DNA of 41,702 bases from Pelagophyceae sp. CCMP2097 (Eukaryota > Sar > Pelagophyceae). A program made the translations under genes and the position numbers. Of this stretch, positions 20,128 through 29,524 are shown one piece after another. The notes beneath the pieces were generated by a model that saw only the letters and a list, made by a program, of their open reading frames with translations, searched no databases and had not been told where the DNA came from. The stretch spans positions 698,539-740,240 of the forward strand of contig MU657177.1 of assembly GCA_026770575.1 (NCBI GenBank), read 5' to 3'. How positions within the stretch are numbered: the first letter of the stretch is position 1; each line of letters starts with the position of its first letter.

Positions 20128-21581
20128 TTACGCGTCGTGGTCCCTTCGCATCGCCGCTCGCGCGCGGTCGAGCCTTTGCCGCGCTGTGCGCTGCGATTCG
20201 CCGGACCACGACTGCGCTTCGTCGGCCGTCGGGAAGCCGGCGCCGCCGTCAAAGGTGGCGACGTGCTCCGCAGCCTGCGACCACCCGTTTTGACGAGGCG
20301 ACCACCTCGAAGGCACCGCGGTGTCCGACATGGCGGTGCCGCCACACGCACCGCGATGTCCTCGAGCACAGCCGCGACGCGGCCGCGCAGCGCTGCGAGC
20401 GACGCCGCTTCGAGACGGGGGAAGTCATCGTTCAAGACGCCCCGCTCGATGATCGCGACGAAGTCGGAGATGTTGATGCCTAGAGATGCCGAGTCGAGGC
20501 GCTCCTTGCGAGTCGAGGCACGGTCCAAAAGTGCGGCGCTGCTGCTCGCGGCTGTTGCGCCGGAGGACGTTTTCGCAGTTCCAGAGCCTGCGCAAAGCAT
20601 CGCCGCGGGCCCAAGACGGCGCATCGCTCTGGAGAGACGGACGCTGGACGGTACCACTCTGCGCGCCACTTGTCCGGCTCGCGCTTTTGCATGTCTTCGA
20701 TGCAGTCCCCAAGCGCATCCTGGACATCGCGCAGCTGGCCTTGGAGGTACGCCCAGACCTGCGGCCGAAAGTGCGGCGCTCAAAGGGGTGCAAAGACGGA
20801 GATGGCCTTGGTCGTCCTTTGCAACATGCGCAGCGACGCACGCGGTCGATGCTGCAGGCATTGAACCAGTTGTGGTTGATGCTGATTGTCCTCTGCAGGT
20901 TGACGACCATGTGGTGCCAGCCCGCAGGCACGAAGATGACTTGGCTTGCGTATTGAATAAATCGAATGCACCGCGCCTCGCAGACGCCCGGGAACCTCTC
21001 CGCGTCGTAGCGGCCCACGCGCACGTCTTCGACCACCGCGCCGTCCTTGTCCGTGAGAAGCGCCGTCTGATCGGGTGGAAAGAGCCACCATTCTTTTGCA
21101 CCGCAGACGTTTGCAGACCATGAGTACGAACCCACGACATCGGCATGCAGACCCGTCACCGTGCCTTTGCCGCCGACGTAGCAGAACTTGTAGTCCTCCA
21201 TGCCCGATGCATTGCACCAATCACCGAGCCAGTCCTGCGAGAAAGGCGGCGGGACGGCATACTGGTCCGAATGCCGCTTCGAAAAGTGCCAGTCCTTGAG
21301 GTACAGCGCTGCCTCGTTTTCGGGCCGCGAAGCAGAGTCCCACGCCGCGACAAAGTCCGAAACTTTCATCGTCGTGCGGACGCCAGTGCGGGCGTCTACA
21401 ACAGGCGCCCTGTCGTCAGAAAAGAGCCGGCGCCTAAAAAAAGGGCCGGTGCACGCAGTCGTGCGCAGGGCGCGCCTCACATTGCTTCCACGTCGGGCGT
21501 ATTATCGCTGCGCACGAGCTCCTTGGTCGCGCGCCAGTCGAGGCAGGCGCCTTCGACGATCACGGGCTCGTTCCGCACCAT
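20128..21581 (-). CDS. JmjC-domain hydroxylase of the JMJD4 type
   Basis: Model: complement(20128..20274, 20352..20479, 20569..20758, 20842..21433, 21481..21581), 385 residues; introns are 47-89 nt. The start at 21581 is the nearest ATG, and further N-terminal sequence is possible. Motifs: NEPVIVEGACLDW, LYLKDWHFSKRH, the Fe(II) ligands HAD (about residues 130-132) and the distal His in PAGWHHMVVN (about 208), GAKEWWLFPP with a 2-oxoglutarate-binding Lys, and ISINHNWFNA. JMJD4 hydroxylates a lysine in translation termination factor eRF1; the same activity is inferred. All iron ligands are present, so it should be active. The gene upstream (21684-22865) is on the same strand. Confidence 0.88.
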
Positions 21582-21683
21582 CGCGTCCAGGATGAGCCTG
21601 CAGACGGACCTCCACGTCGGCTCGAGGGTCCTTCGGCCTCGAGTTGTAATACTCGGATGATACCGCTCTATACAAACAGAGGC

Positions 21684-22865
21684 TCACGCGTCGGCGCCCG
21701 CGGCCCCCAACGCGCAGCGCCGCGGAAAAATGCGAAACACGACCCTGTTCCGGCCCGGGAAGTCGAGCGCCGCCGTCCCCGCGCCCGCCTTGGAGGCGAG
21801 GTACGCGCAGAGCCTGGTGGAAAGCGCGCTCCCGCGGAGAGCTTGGAAGGTGTCTCGACCCAAGGATCGTCAAACGCACTCGGCGTGCGTCTTGACGGCC
21901 TTTGCGTTCACGCCGGCCGGGTCGAAGAGGCGGCGCGACTCGAAGTACGACGCGAAGACGCAGCCTACCATTCGCATGCGGCGACGCGTCGGGCGGCGCT
22001 CGTCGACGCGGGACGACGTCACACTAGCCAACTCGCATGGCACGACTGCGAAGGACTTTTGCTGCGCGAGCGCGGCGTCGACGATGGCCTCGGTGGCGCC
22101 GTCTGCGTGCATGCCAACGAGGACGCCGCTGGCTGCGACGGCGTGCCGCAGCGCTCGGCCTCCCTCCGTCTCGTCGTTTCGCAGCGGCGGGAACGTCGCT
22201 TGGAGGACGGTCGCCAAAGCCTCCAAGCGGTCGGAGCGGCCGCCCGCGGCGCCGAGGCTGTGACGCCACTTGTGCGGCAGCCTCGGCGCCACTTTTTTCA
22301 ACAGCGTCTTTGTCAAGTCCACGTCGTCGCGCGGCTCCACGAGCGCGCACCGCACGGCGTGGCAGTGCGCTAGCCTCACCGTCACCTCGCCGCAGCCGCC
22401 GGCGACGTCGAGGACGCCCTAAGCGCGCGCCTCGAGCGAATGCGCGCGACGCCTTCCGAGGCAAGGCACCTCGTCGCGGAGCCGCGATTCGCCAAACGTG
22501 TCCACGAGCCACTTGACGAACACGGCGCACCGCTTCTCGTTGCGCGCGCCTATAGGAGCGGCGTCGGCCGCCAAACGTCGTCGGATGCTGCCGTGCGAGG
22601 GTGAATCAAACGAGGCTTGCTTACCGTGCGCGCGCGGCGCACCGGTGGCCGTTTCATTTCCCTCCAGAGCGCGCTTCTCGAGCTTTGAAGCCTTGCGGCG
22701 CTCTTTTCTTGCGGCTTTCTCCGCCGCTTTCCGAGCGGCGGTGTCCGCCGCTTTCCGAGCGGCGGTGTCCGCTTCGAGCCTCGCCGCGAGCGCGCCGTCC
22801 GACAGAGATAGAGCCAATAGGACCACTCCCGCGGCGTCCACCGCAGGCTCCGCCGCTGCTTCCAT
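21684..22865 (-). CDS. Rossmann-fold methyltransferase-like protein (uncharacterised family)
   Basis: Model: complement(21684..21813, 21880..21964, 22037..22418, 22470..22549, 22625..22865), 305 residues, in phase throughout. The N terminus is Ala/Lys-rich and helical. FVKWLVDTFG follows, then GVLDVAGGCGEVTVRL, which looks like SAM-binding motif I. Later blocks are GMHADGATEAIVDAAL, a conserved VVPC-CVF created by splicing, and C-terminal DFPGRNRVVF. From memory this block order recurs in uncharacterised fungal and algal proteins; I do not know a substrate. The third intron (22036..21965) appears to use a GC donor (T|GCGAGT), because only that choice restores VVPCCVF. It shares a 143-bp divergent gap with the lumen-protein gene. 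Confidence 0.75.
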
Positions 22866-23008
22866 CCCGATCTCGCTGCTCGACTTCGTATATATATAAA
22901 ATCTGATCGCTGAATATTTTAATTTTCGGCGACTAGATTGAGGAAGTTGACACACGGGAGCCTCGTCCGGACGAGACTCGGACGTAGTTTGGCGACGGCC
23001 GCGTCACG
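22866..23008. promoter_or_regulatory. compact divergent promoter region with TATA-like box
   Basis: The 143-bp gap between the ATG at 22865 (-) and the ATG at 23009 (+). It contains tatatatataaa at 22889-22900 within a local AT-rich patch, about 110-120 bp upstream of the plus-strand start. Assignment to either gene is inferred from position only. Confidence 0.35.
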
Positions 23009-23829
23009 ATGATGCAGCGTTTGCTCTTGTGGGCCGCCCTCCTCGGTGCAGTGGCCGAGGGCCTGGCCCAGCAAAACGTCGGGCGGCGCACGCTCCTCGT
23101 CTCGGCTCCGGCGTTGGTCGCGCCCATCGTCGCGCGCGCCGACGGCCCGGTGCTGCCAAGCGACCTCGCGGACCTTTCCGCTCTCGTGGAAAAGGCGCGG
23201 CGCCAGCTCGACCCGGTGCCCGGGCTGATTGAGAATCGCAAGTGGGACGCCATACGTAAGTCCTTCGAAAAAGTCTCGTCGTCCGCCTCGACGGGCGTCG
23301 TTTGAAGGCGCGATCCTCATCACGCCGCCGCTGTCGGACTGCTGGTCGAAGAACGCGAAACCGCTGCTCCGGTCCGCCACCGCGCCGGGGACGCAAGCCG
23401 GAAACCGTCGTGGAACGCCAGTGACCGCAAGACGCGTGGGTGATCGCGAGTGACCGCTCTAGGTCGTACGCCTCGGCGCTCGGGGCGACGCCCAACGGCG
23501 ACGAGCTGGCGGCGCTCGAGGCGCGCGAGGAAGCTGTGACGCACTTGCAGTTTCTGGATATGGCATCGTACGTTCTCTCCTGTTATAACTTACCAAGATA
23601 GAAGGATCGAGGGAAGGGAAATAACTCGGCGGGTCACTCTTGCCACCCCCCGCCGCGCGAGCTCGCGGCATCTAGGTACAACAACAACTTTTCGCCGGCG
23701 GGCGGCGAGATGAAGGTCGCGGCGTCGAAAGAGTTAATAAAGCAGTACGACGAGCTCCCCCGCGACGAGCTTAAGGCCACAGTCGCCGCGATGGACGCCC
23801 TCGTCAAGCTCGCCAGCGACGCCAAGTGA
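23009..23829 (+). CDS. predicted thylakoid-lumen protein (twin-arginine targeted)
   Basis: Model: 23009..23255, 23308..23371, 23463..23567, 23676..23829, 189 residues; introns of 52, 91 and 108 nt. The ATG pair at 23009 begins a hydrophobic signal peptide, then GRRTLLVSAPALVAPIVARAD, a twin-arginine segment with an Ala-x-Ala-type cleavage site. Together these predict passage through the ER-type envelope and the Tat route into the thylakoid lumen. The mature part is helical: a WDAIRAILITPPLS block, KSYNNNF-like sequence near the C terminus (YNNNFSPAGGEMKV) and a final helix. The pattern resembles PsbQ-like and other small lumen proteins of algae; the specific function is not determined. The 64-nt second exon is needed to keep phase. 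Confidence 0.75.
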
Positions 23830-23935
23830 GCCCGGGCTCGCCGTGTAACGAACGTGGCGTCGCTGACCTTCTTGCTACCTCCGCTGCGCGAGGCCGAGCG
23901 ACTCGAGGACGGAAAACACGCTCGTAAAGTACGAC

Positions 23936-24000
23936 CGAGATAGAGCCACGAGGACCACTCCCGCGGCGTGCACCGCAGGCTCAGCCGCTGCTCCCATCGA
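23936..24000 (-). repeat. partial copy of the start of the 21684-22865 gene
   Basis: This segment matches 22803-22867 in the same orientation. On the minus strand it would encode MGAAAEPAVHAAGVVLVALS, against MEAAAEPAVDAAGVVLLALS in the intact gene. It stands alone, with no further exon of that gene visible, on the far side of the lumen-protein gene. Confidence 0.75.
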
Positions 24001-24001
24001 G

Positions 24002-24394
24002 GTGCCGCGGCCCGAGCCCGCTGAATGTTTTGGCGACTTGATTCGTCTTATTACTAGAGCCCAGTCTATTGGGCGCCGAGTGCTTCAGCCTCGATCTAGC
24101 GAGGCGTTTGGGTACGATCGAGAAGGGGGGAGGAATGGTCTGAACAGTTTTGTTGGCCAAGAAGGGCCCTCAAGAAGATCGAACACTCGGTGTGACTGGC
24201 AAACACTACCGGTCCCTGGCCCGGTGCAGTGCCCATCGGAAGAGTTCGCCGGCGAGGTCGGTGCCGCTGAGCGGTGTGGCAGTTTTGTTACAATGGGGGA
24301 GGTTTACACGACGCGTCGTCAACGGGGAGGTTTACACGTGTCGTCTTGGGCGGCCTTCTTCCACACGATCCTCGCGGCCAGGCCTCGGGGGCGC
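24002..24394. other. intergenic with a 29-bp tandem duplication
   Basis: No gene is supported. At about 24294-24345 the string ggggaggtttacacg recurs at a 29-bp spacing, next to the 3' end of the TIR gene. A long plus-strand open frame beginning here is antisense to the TIR gene and has no domain content. Confidence 0.45.
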
Positions 24395-26637
24395 TTACGC
24401 CGTGTCGGGCTCGCGCTTGTAGGCGTTGGCGTCGCGTTTGACGAGCGCGGTGCCCTTTGCCGTCTCGGTGAGGTATTGTTCCGAGATTTGCTGTATAAAA
24501 GCGCCCGTAGACCAAGTGACCCGGTACGGTTTCTTGCGCACGGCCCACTCGCGCGCGAAGAGGATTTGGACGTGGCGCGAGTCGTCGTTGAGGATAAAGT
24601 CGAGGCAGCGGAGATATCGAACACCGTTCGAACGGTCCATGGGCGACGCCGCCACCGACTGCACCAAAGCCAGCACTTTAGGCCGCACGGCCGTGGCGTA
24701 GTCGAGGTACTTTGGTGCATCCTTGCGGTCCACGACTTTGGCCGCGACGGCGAGGTAGAAAAACCCGGAGAAGCAGATCATGCGCAGCGGCCGCGTCCCG
24801 GACCGCACGCCAAAGTCCTTTGCCACAAGGTCGCGCAGCTTGCCAAAGGGCAGCGCGAAATCTTGCACCTTTGCGTACCAGTCGTCCAGGCCCTTATTGG
24901 GGTCGGCCTTAATCAAAGAGGCGCCGTCGCCCAGAGCGATCCTCGCGGAAAGGTGCATGGCCCCGTGCCCGCCGCCGCCGTCGGCGGAGCATTGGACGCT
25001 GCCCTTGCCGCCGCTCAGGGAAGCGTCGCAGGGCTCGTCGGCGAAGGCGAACTGCATTGCGACTTTGACACTTGCCCATTCCAGCGCCGCTTCCTCGATG
25101 CCCGACAGCTCCTCAAAGTCAAAAGCGACGTTTGGCAGCGGCCGCATAAAGTGCTTGGAGAGCCACTTGACGGCCGGCTCGGCGACGGCCTCGCGCTGTT
25201 GTGCGTCCAACTCTCTATACCAAGACGTGGCCCCGCACCGCACGCCCGTCAGGCGCTCCATGCTCTTTTCTTCGGGATAAAACGTGTCCAAATGCTTCAA
25301 AACGGACGCGCCCGCCTCGTGCAGCTTCGCCTCCATGGCGCGCGACTCCGGCGTGCCCTCGGCGGGTCGCGAGAGCAAATTCAAGTCCAAAGTGAGAATG
25401 TCCACATAATCCAAAGAGCCGTCCTTCGAGAGCGCCAGGATCTTGATCGCGACCTGGCCCGTGCCGAGGTCGACGAAGACTGTCGCCGTCTGCTTGGTGT
25501 CGTAGACGACGCGCGCGGCGGCGGCGTCGGTGAGCATCTGTAGAGGCAAAACTTTATTCTGGCCGCCGCCCTGCTCGACGTCGCGCTTCAGAGCGTCCAA
25601 GGAAGCGGCGTGCAGCTGGAGGACGTTGTCGAGGAGAGCGCATTGCTCGTAGGCCTTTCGGCGGTAAGGCAGGGACTCGAATTCGTGGAAGAGGCATTTC
25701 AAGTCGTCGGGAGCCGACTTGACCAGATCCTCGAGCGTGGCGTAGCCGGGCCGGTCGTCGCACGACTCGTGCAGCAGCTGCATGGGCTTCTTCAAACGCA
25801 GAGCGCTGCGGATCTCGAAGAGGCACCACGGCCGCGTAAAAATGCCCTTTGTCAAAATCAAAACGAAGACGCTCGACGTCAAGATGCCGTGGAGCATGCC
25901 CGCCTGCGTGATGTGCTGCGCCTCTTGGTCGTACCAACATCTGTACCCGCGGATCTTCATCTGCAAGTCTAAAATGCCCGCGATGTCACTGGCCTCGCGC
26001 TGATAATGCGACAAGAAGAACGCCGTCTGCAGCCGCGTCGACCCGCCTTTCGTCACGTGCAGAAGAAGCTTGTCCACGATTGGGCCGTGGTCTTCCAGGG
26101 AAGGGAGAGTGTCATATTTCTTCGGCGGGACGTCTGGGACCTTCAAACCCCGGCCGTTTGTGATGGGCCGCTTCTTCTGCGGCGCCGGCGACCCGCCGTT
26201 GCCCGGCCGCCCCGCGGAGACCGTCTCGCGCAGGCGGAGAGCCATTTCACCCGACATGCCGAGCTGCTGTTTTAAGAGCCGATTTTCAGCCTCCAATTGA
26301 ATCTGGTAACGCGCAGCCTCGCCCACCAACGACGTGAGCACGCCCGATGCCACGCTAACGCACTTCTCCGCGTCGCCGCCGCCTAGAGACCGCGCGGTAC
26401 GGTACGGTGCGTGGAAAAGGCCGGTAGTTCCAAGTGCAAAGGAGCCGCGAACCGATGTTCTATACTCCGGCCCTTTCTCGCCCCTCGCAAAGGCCCTTTC
26501 AAAGCCCCTCCTCAAAGGCCTCTGCGCGCCGCCGCCGGCCCAACGCCTCTTTAGCGACGCCGCGCCGCACAACGCTGCTCGATGAGGCCTCTAATCTCGT
26601 CCACCAGCCCCGCCACGTCCTTCGTAGGATACTCCAT
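24395..26637 (-). CDS. TIR domain fused to a GDA1/CD39-like nucleotidase fold
   Basis: Model: complement(24395..26382, 26559..26637), 688 residues, one 176-nt intron (donor GTCGCT). The ATG at 26637 gives MEYPTKDVAGLVDEIRGLIEQ. A short coiled segment (ENRLLKQQLG) precedes the TIR at about 146-235: FFLSHY, GYRCWYDQ, and RPWCLFEI with the Glu (about 216) that is catalytic in TIR NADases. The C-terminal 370 residues contain four blocks like apyrase conserved regions: VFVDLGTG (332), VRCGATSWYREL (411), LSGIEEAALEW (452) and SADGGGGHGAM (493), which define an ASKHA ATPase fold of the GDA1/CD39 type. No signal peptide or membrane segment is seen, so it is probably cytosolic. The nucleotidase assignment is from motifs only and divergent. 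Confidence 0.78.
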
Positions 26638-26892
26638 GCCTGCGGGCGCCCGCAGCGGCAAGCCGGCGGCGCTCCCCCGGCGAAGCCGCGCGCGACCGCG
26701 GCAGCAAGTCTTCCTAAGAGGAGGTTTCGAAAACGTTAGCAGTGTGCGGTTCCTCGGTCGGTTCCTCGGTCGACAGTCGCAAAAGTTGCAAAAGATGAAA
26801 ATTTTCGAAAACACAAAAAGCAATACTGTGAACTTGAAGTAGGAATTTCTAACTTGGGAACACATAATTCACAAATTGTGTTTCTGTGACGC

Positions 26893-28011
26893 ATGATGCC
26901 GTCGACGGACGCCGTCTGGCAACGGCTCCAAGAGGAGATGACGTCGACCAACATCACGGGAAGCATGCCCGGCGCGATCTGCGCCGCGCCGGTCCTCGAG
27001 GTGCTCGAGCAGAGCGACCTGCTCACGCAGATCCTCCGGCTGACGGCGTCGCTGGAGGCGCTTCGCGTGACGAAGCACGTCGCTCGCGATGCGCGGGCCG
27101 TGACGCTGGCCGTGCGCAGACTCATCTGGCAGGACCGCATTCTGAAGGGCAAGGCCATCCTCAAGGGCCACACCCGCTGAGTCAATAGCTGCGCGCTCTC
27201 GCCCGACGGCAAGCGCGTCGTGACGGCGAGCGACGACGAGACGGCGCGTCTCTGGGACGCCGAGACCGGCGCGCTGCAGACCAAGCTCGAGGGGCACACC
27301 GGCGCGGTCACGGGCTGCGCGTTCTCGCCCGACGGCACGCGCGTCGTCACGTCGAGCAAAGACGGGACGGCGCGGCTGTGGGACGCCGCGACGGGCGCGC
27401 TCCTGATGACGTTCGTGGGGCATACCCACCTCGTCGATAGCTGCGCGTTCTCGCCCGACGGCGAGCGCATCGTGACGGCGAGTTTCGACAAGACGGCGCG
27501 GATCTGGGACGCCGCGACGGGCGCGCTGCTGACGACATTCGAGGGACACACCGGCTACGTCCTAAGCTGCGCGTTCTCGCCCAACGGCGAGCGCGTCGTG
27601 ACGGCGAGTTGGGACAAGACGGCGCGGCTCTGGAACGCCGAGACAGGCGCGCCGGAGATGACGCTGCGGTGCCGAAACGTCGTCATGGGCTGCGCGTTCT
27701 CGCCCGACGGCAACCGCATCGTGACGGGAAGCCACGATAAGATGGCGCGGCTCTGGGACGCCGCGACGGGCGCGCTGCAGCTGACGCTCGAGGGGCACGT
27801 CGGCGTCGTCGCGAGCTGCGCGTTCTCGCCGGACGGCAAGCGCATCGTGACGTCGGGCCTGGACAAGACGGGGCGGGTCTGGAACGCCGAGACGGGCGCG
27901 CCGCAGAAGATGCTTCGGGGCCACACCCAAAAGGTAATGGGCTGCGCGTTCTCGAGCGATCGCGTCGTGACGGCGAGCGACGACAAGACGGCGCGGCTCT
28001 GGGCCGTATAA
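26893..28011 (+). pseudogene. WD40 seven-repeat protein with one in-frame TGA
   Basis: The ATG at 26893 (ATGATG) begins a 95-codon helical N-terminal part with some F-box-like character (LLTQILRLTASLEALR), ending KGHTR. TGA at 27178-27180 follows, then without frame change V-N-S-C-A-L-S-P-D-G and seven WD repeats of 42 residues to the TAA at 28009. Every later repeat has GHT-x-x-V at this spot, so the stop replaces one variable residue. The repeats are very alike (CAFSPDG, TARLWDA) and would close a full propeller. No ATG restarts before the first repeat. It is probably a fresh nonsense mutation or a base-call error. If intact it would be an adaptor, possibly of an SCF-type ligase (inference). 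Confidence 0.8.
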
Positions 28012-28369
28012 CACTAAATTTTGCGACTCCTCGTCACCTCGGGACTCGGTGCGAGCACGAGTCGGTCGACGCGGGCGGAGAGCCGCCCGGAAATCTGAGG
28101 CTCGTCCGGAGGAGGCCTCGCGCCGCCGCGACTCTAAAACTGTCCGACGCCGCCGGCGAGGGTGTCATGTAAAAACTGTGTCTCTTCTCCGGCGCCGTGT
28201 CGCAGGCCCGCAGTGCCTGGCGCGACTGAGGTGCAATAGTCTACGCGGCAAAAGAAATACGTTTCTTATCGTCGTCGTTTTATTCATCGGCCTTTGGCGC
28301 CCCGGCGGCCGCGGCTCGCTCCCGGGTTATGGCCGCATCACATACATGCCCGCGATGCGGGGCTTGCGT
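28012..28369. other. intergenic between convergent genes
   Basis: This 358-bp stretch separates the WD40 gene and the lysine-rich gene, which end toward each other. No gene or clear repeat is seen. Confidence 0.45.
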
Positions 28370-29239
28370 CTAGTCCGAGTCGGAGTCCGAGTCTGAAGTA
28401 GAGGCCTTTGCTTCTTTCTTCCGTCTCTTTTTCTCGCGTTTCTTCTCCTTCTTCTCCTTCTTCTCGTCGGCCTTCTTCTCCTTCTTCTTCGCCTTTTTGT
28501 CCGCCTTTTGTCGTCGCTTCTTGGAAGAGTCGTCCGAGTCGTCGGAGCCCGAGTCGTCGACGGCCGTCATCAAACGCACGACTTTCCCGTCCAAGCCCGT
28601 GCTGGCGAGGCGGAGCTGTTCCGCGTTGAGCTTCGGCGGCGACCGGTCGGACCGCTTCTGCTGCCGCTCGCGGTCGCGTTTGATCGACTTCTGAAACGCC
28701 TTTTCAGCGTCCGCCTACGCCCGACAACGTACAGCAGACGCGACGGAGGGTCCCAGGCGGGCGCTTCGTCGACGCTCCGTCGGCCGCGTGGCTCGCCGTC
28801 TTGCCGTCTCGACGGCCGTCTCGAAACGTCGACGGCGTCTCGCCGTCTCGCCCGGCAGCCCTTTCGCAGCGACGACGCCGCGGCGCGCGTCCACCGCTTG
28901 GGCGCTGCGCAGCTTTTCGATCTGCGGGCCGACGAGCTTGGCGTACCTATAAAGCCGCTCGCCGCCTCCGGGGCGGTGGGTGGGCGGGCCGTTTTGGGTG
29001 ACTTACATTTTATCAAGAGTGGAAGACTTGGACTGCGCCTTCAGCGCGTCGCTCCGCTGGCCGTGGTCGCGGAACGGGTGCCTGCAAAAGGCGCGTCGGC
29101 GACGACGCGGGGGGCTTGCGCCGAAGAAGCAGGGGGGCACTCACGCGCGGCAGATGCCAGCAAAGCACTGTGGGCAATTCCCCTTGTCCTTGACCGTGCG
29201 GAACTTGGGCTCCACCTCGACGCTCTTCCCGCCGAACAT
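28370..29239 (-). CDS. small protein with Cys/His motif and lysine/serine-aspartate-rich tail
   Basis: Model: complement(28370..28714, about 28895..28946, 29007..29081, 29145..29239), about 188 residues; the end of exon 3 could instead be 28877. The start MFGGKSVEVEPKF is followed by CPQCFAGICRAHPF (C-x2-C-x4-C-x2-H), created across the first splice and possibly zinc-binding. A helical middle (YAKLVGPQIEKLR) and AEQLRLASTGLDGKVVRLM come before a tail of alternating Lys/Glu and Ser/Asp ending TSDSDSDSD. The tail suggests a nuclear or nucleolar location. I do not recognise the family. It shares a divergent gap with the RING-SPRY gene. Confidence 0.6.
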
Positions 29240-29524
29240 GGCGAAAAGGAAGGCGCCGCGACGCCCGCCGTCGACGACGGGCGTTTCGTTTTCGAAGTCG
29301 CCTAAAAAGCAACCGGGACTTAAAATTTGGCGACGACAAGAAAAACGAGACTCGCTTGGGCCACCGCCCTGATAGACCAGTGAGAGGCACGCTCCTCGCA
29401 CTTGCGTCGGCCCCGGAGGCGCAACTGGAGGCCCACATATTCTTTCAGCCTAATTTGGCGATATATATTGTCGTGTGGGGCGACGTTTTCAAAGAGGGCG
29501 GCGACGTCGGACTCGGCCTTCGGG
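29240..29524. promoter_or_regulatory. divergent promoter region with TATA-like element
   Basis: The 285-bp gap between ATGs at 29239 (-) and 29525 (+). The element gatatatattg at 29459-29469 lies about 55 bp upstream of the plus-strand ATG, a plausible TATA position for a short 5'UTR. Confidence 0.3.

Noticed and set aside
20110..21123. 337-codon plus-strand open frame opposite the JmjC gene
   Set aside because: Shadow of five exons that match a known family in phase; no domain of its own.
24002..25543. 513-codon plus-strand open frame antisense to the TIR gene
   Set aside because: It mirrors the minus-strand coding frame, has no domain or good start, and long antisense frames are expected in GC-rich coding DNA.
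10403..28011. Stop-codon reassignment as the explanation for the TAG and TGA in conserved domains
   Set aside because: TAA, TAG and TGA all end other well-supported genes here, and the two lesions involve different stops, so mutation or sequencing error is simpler.
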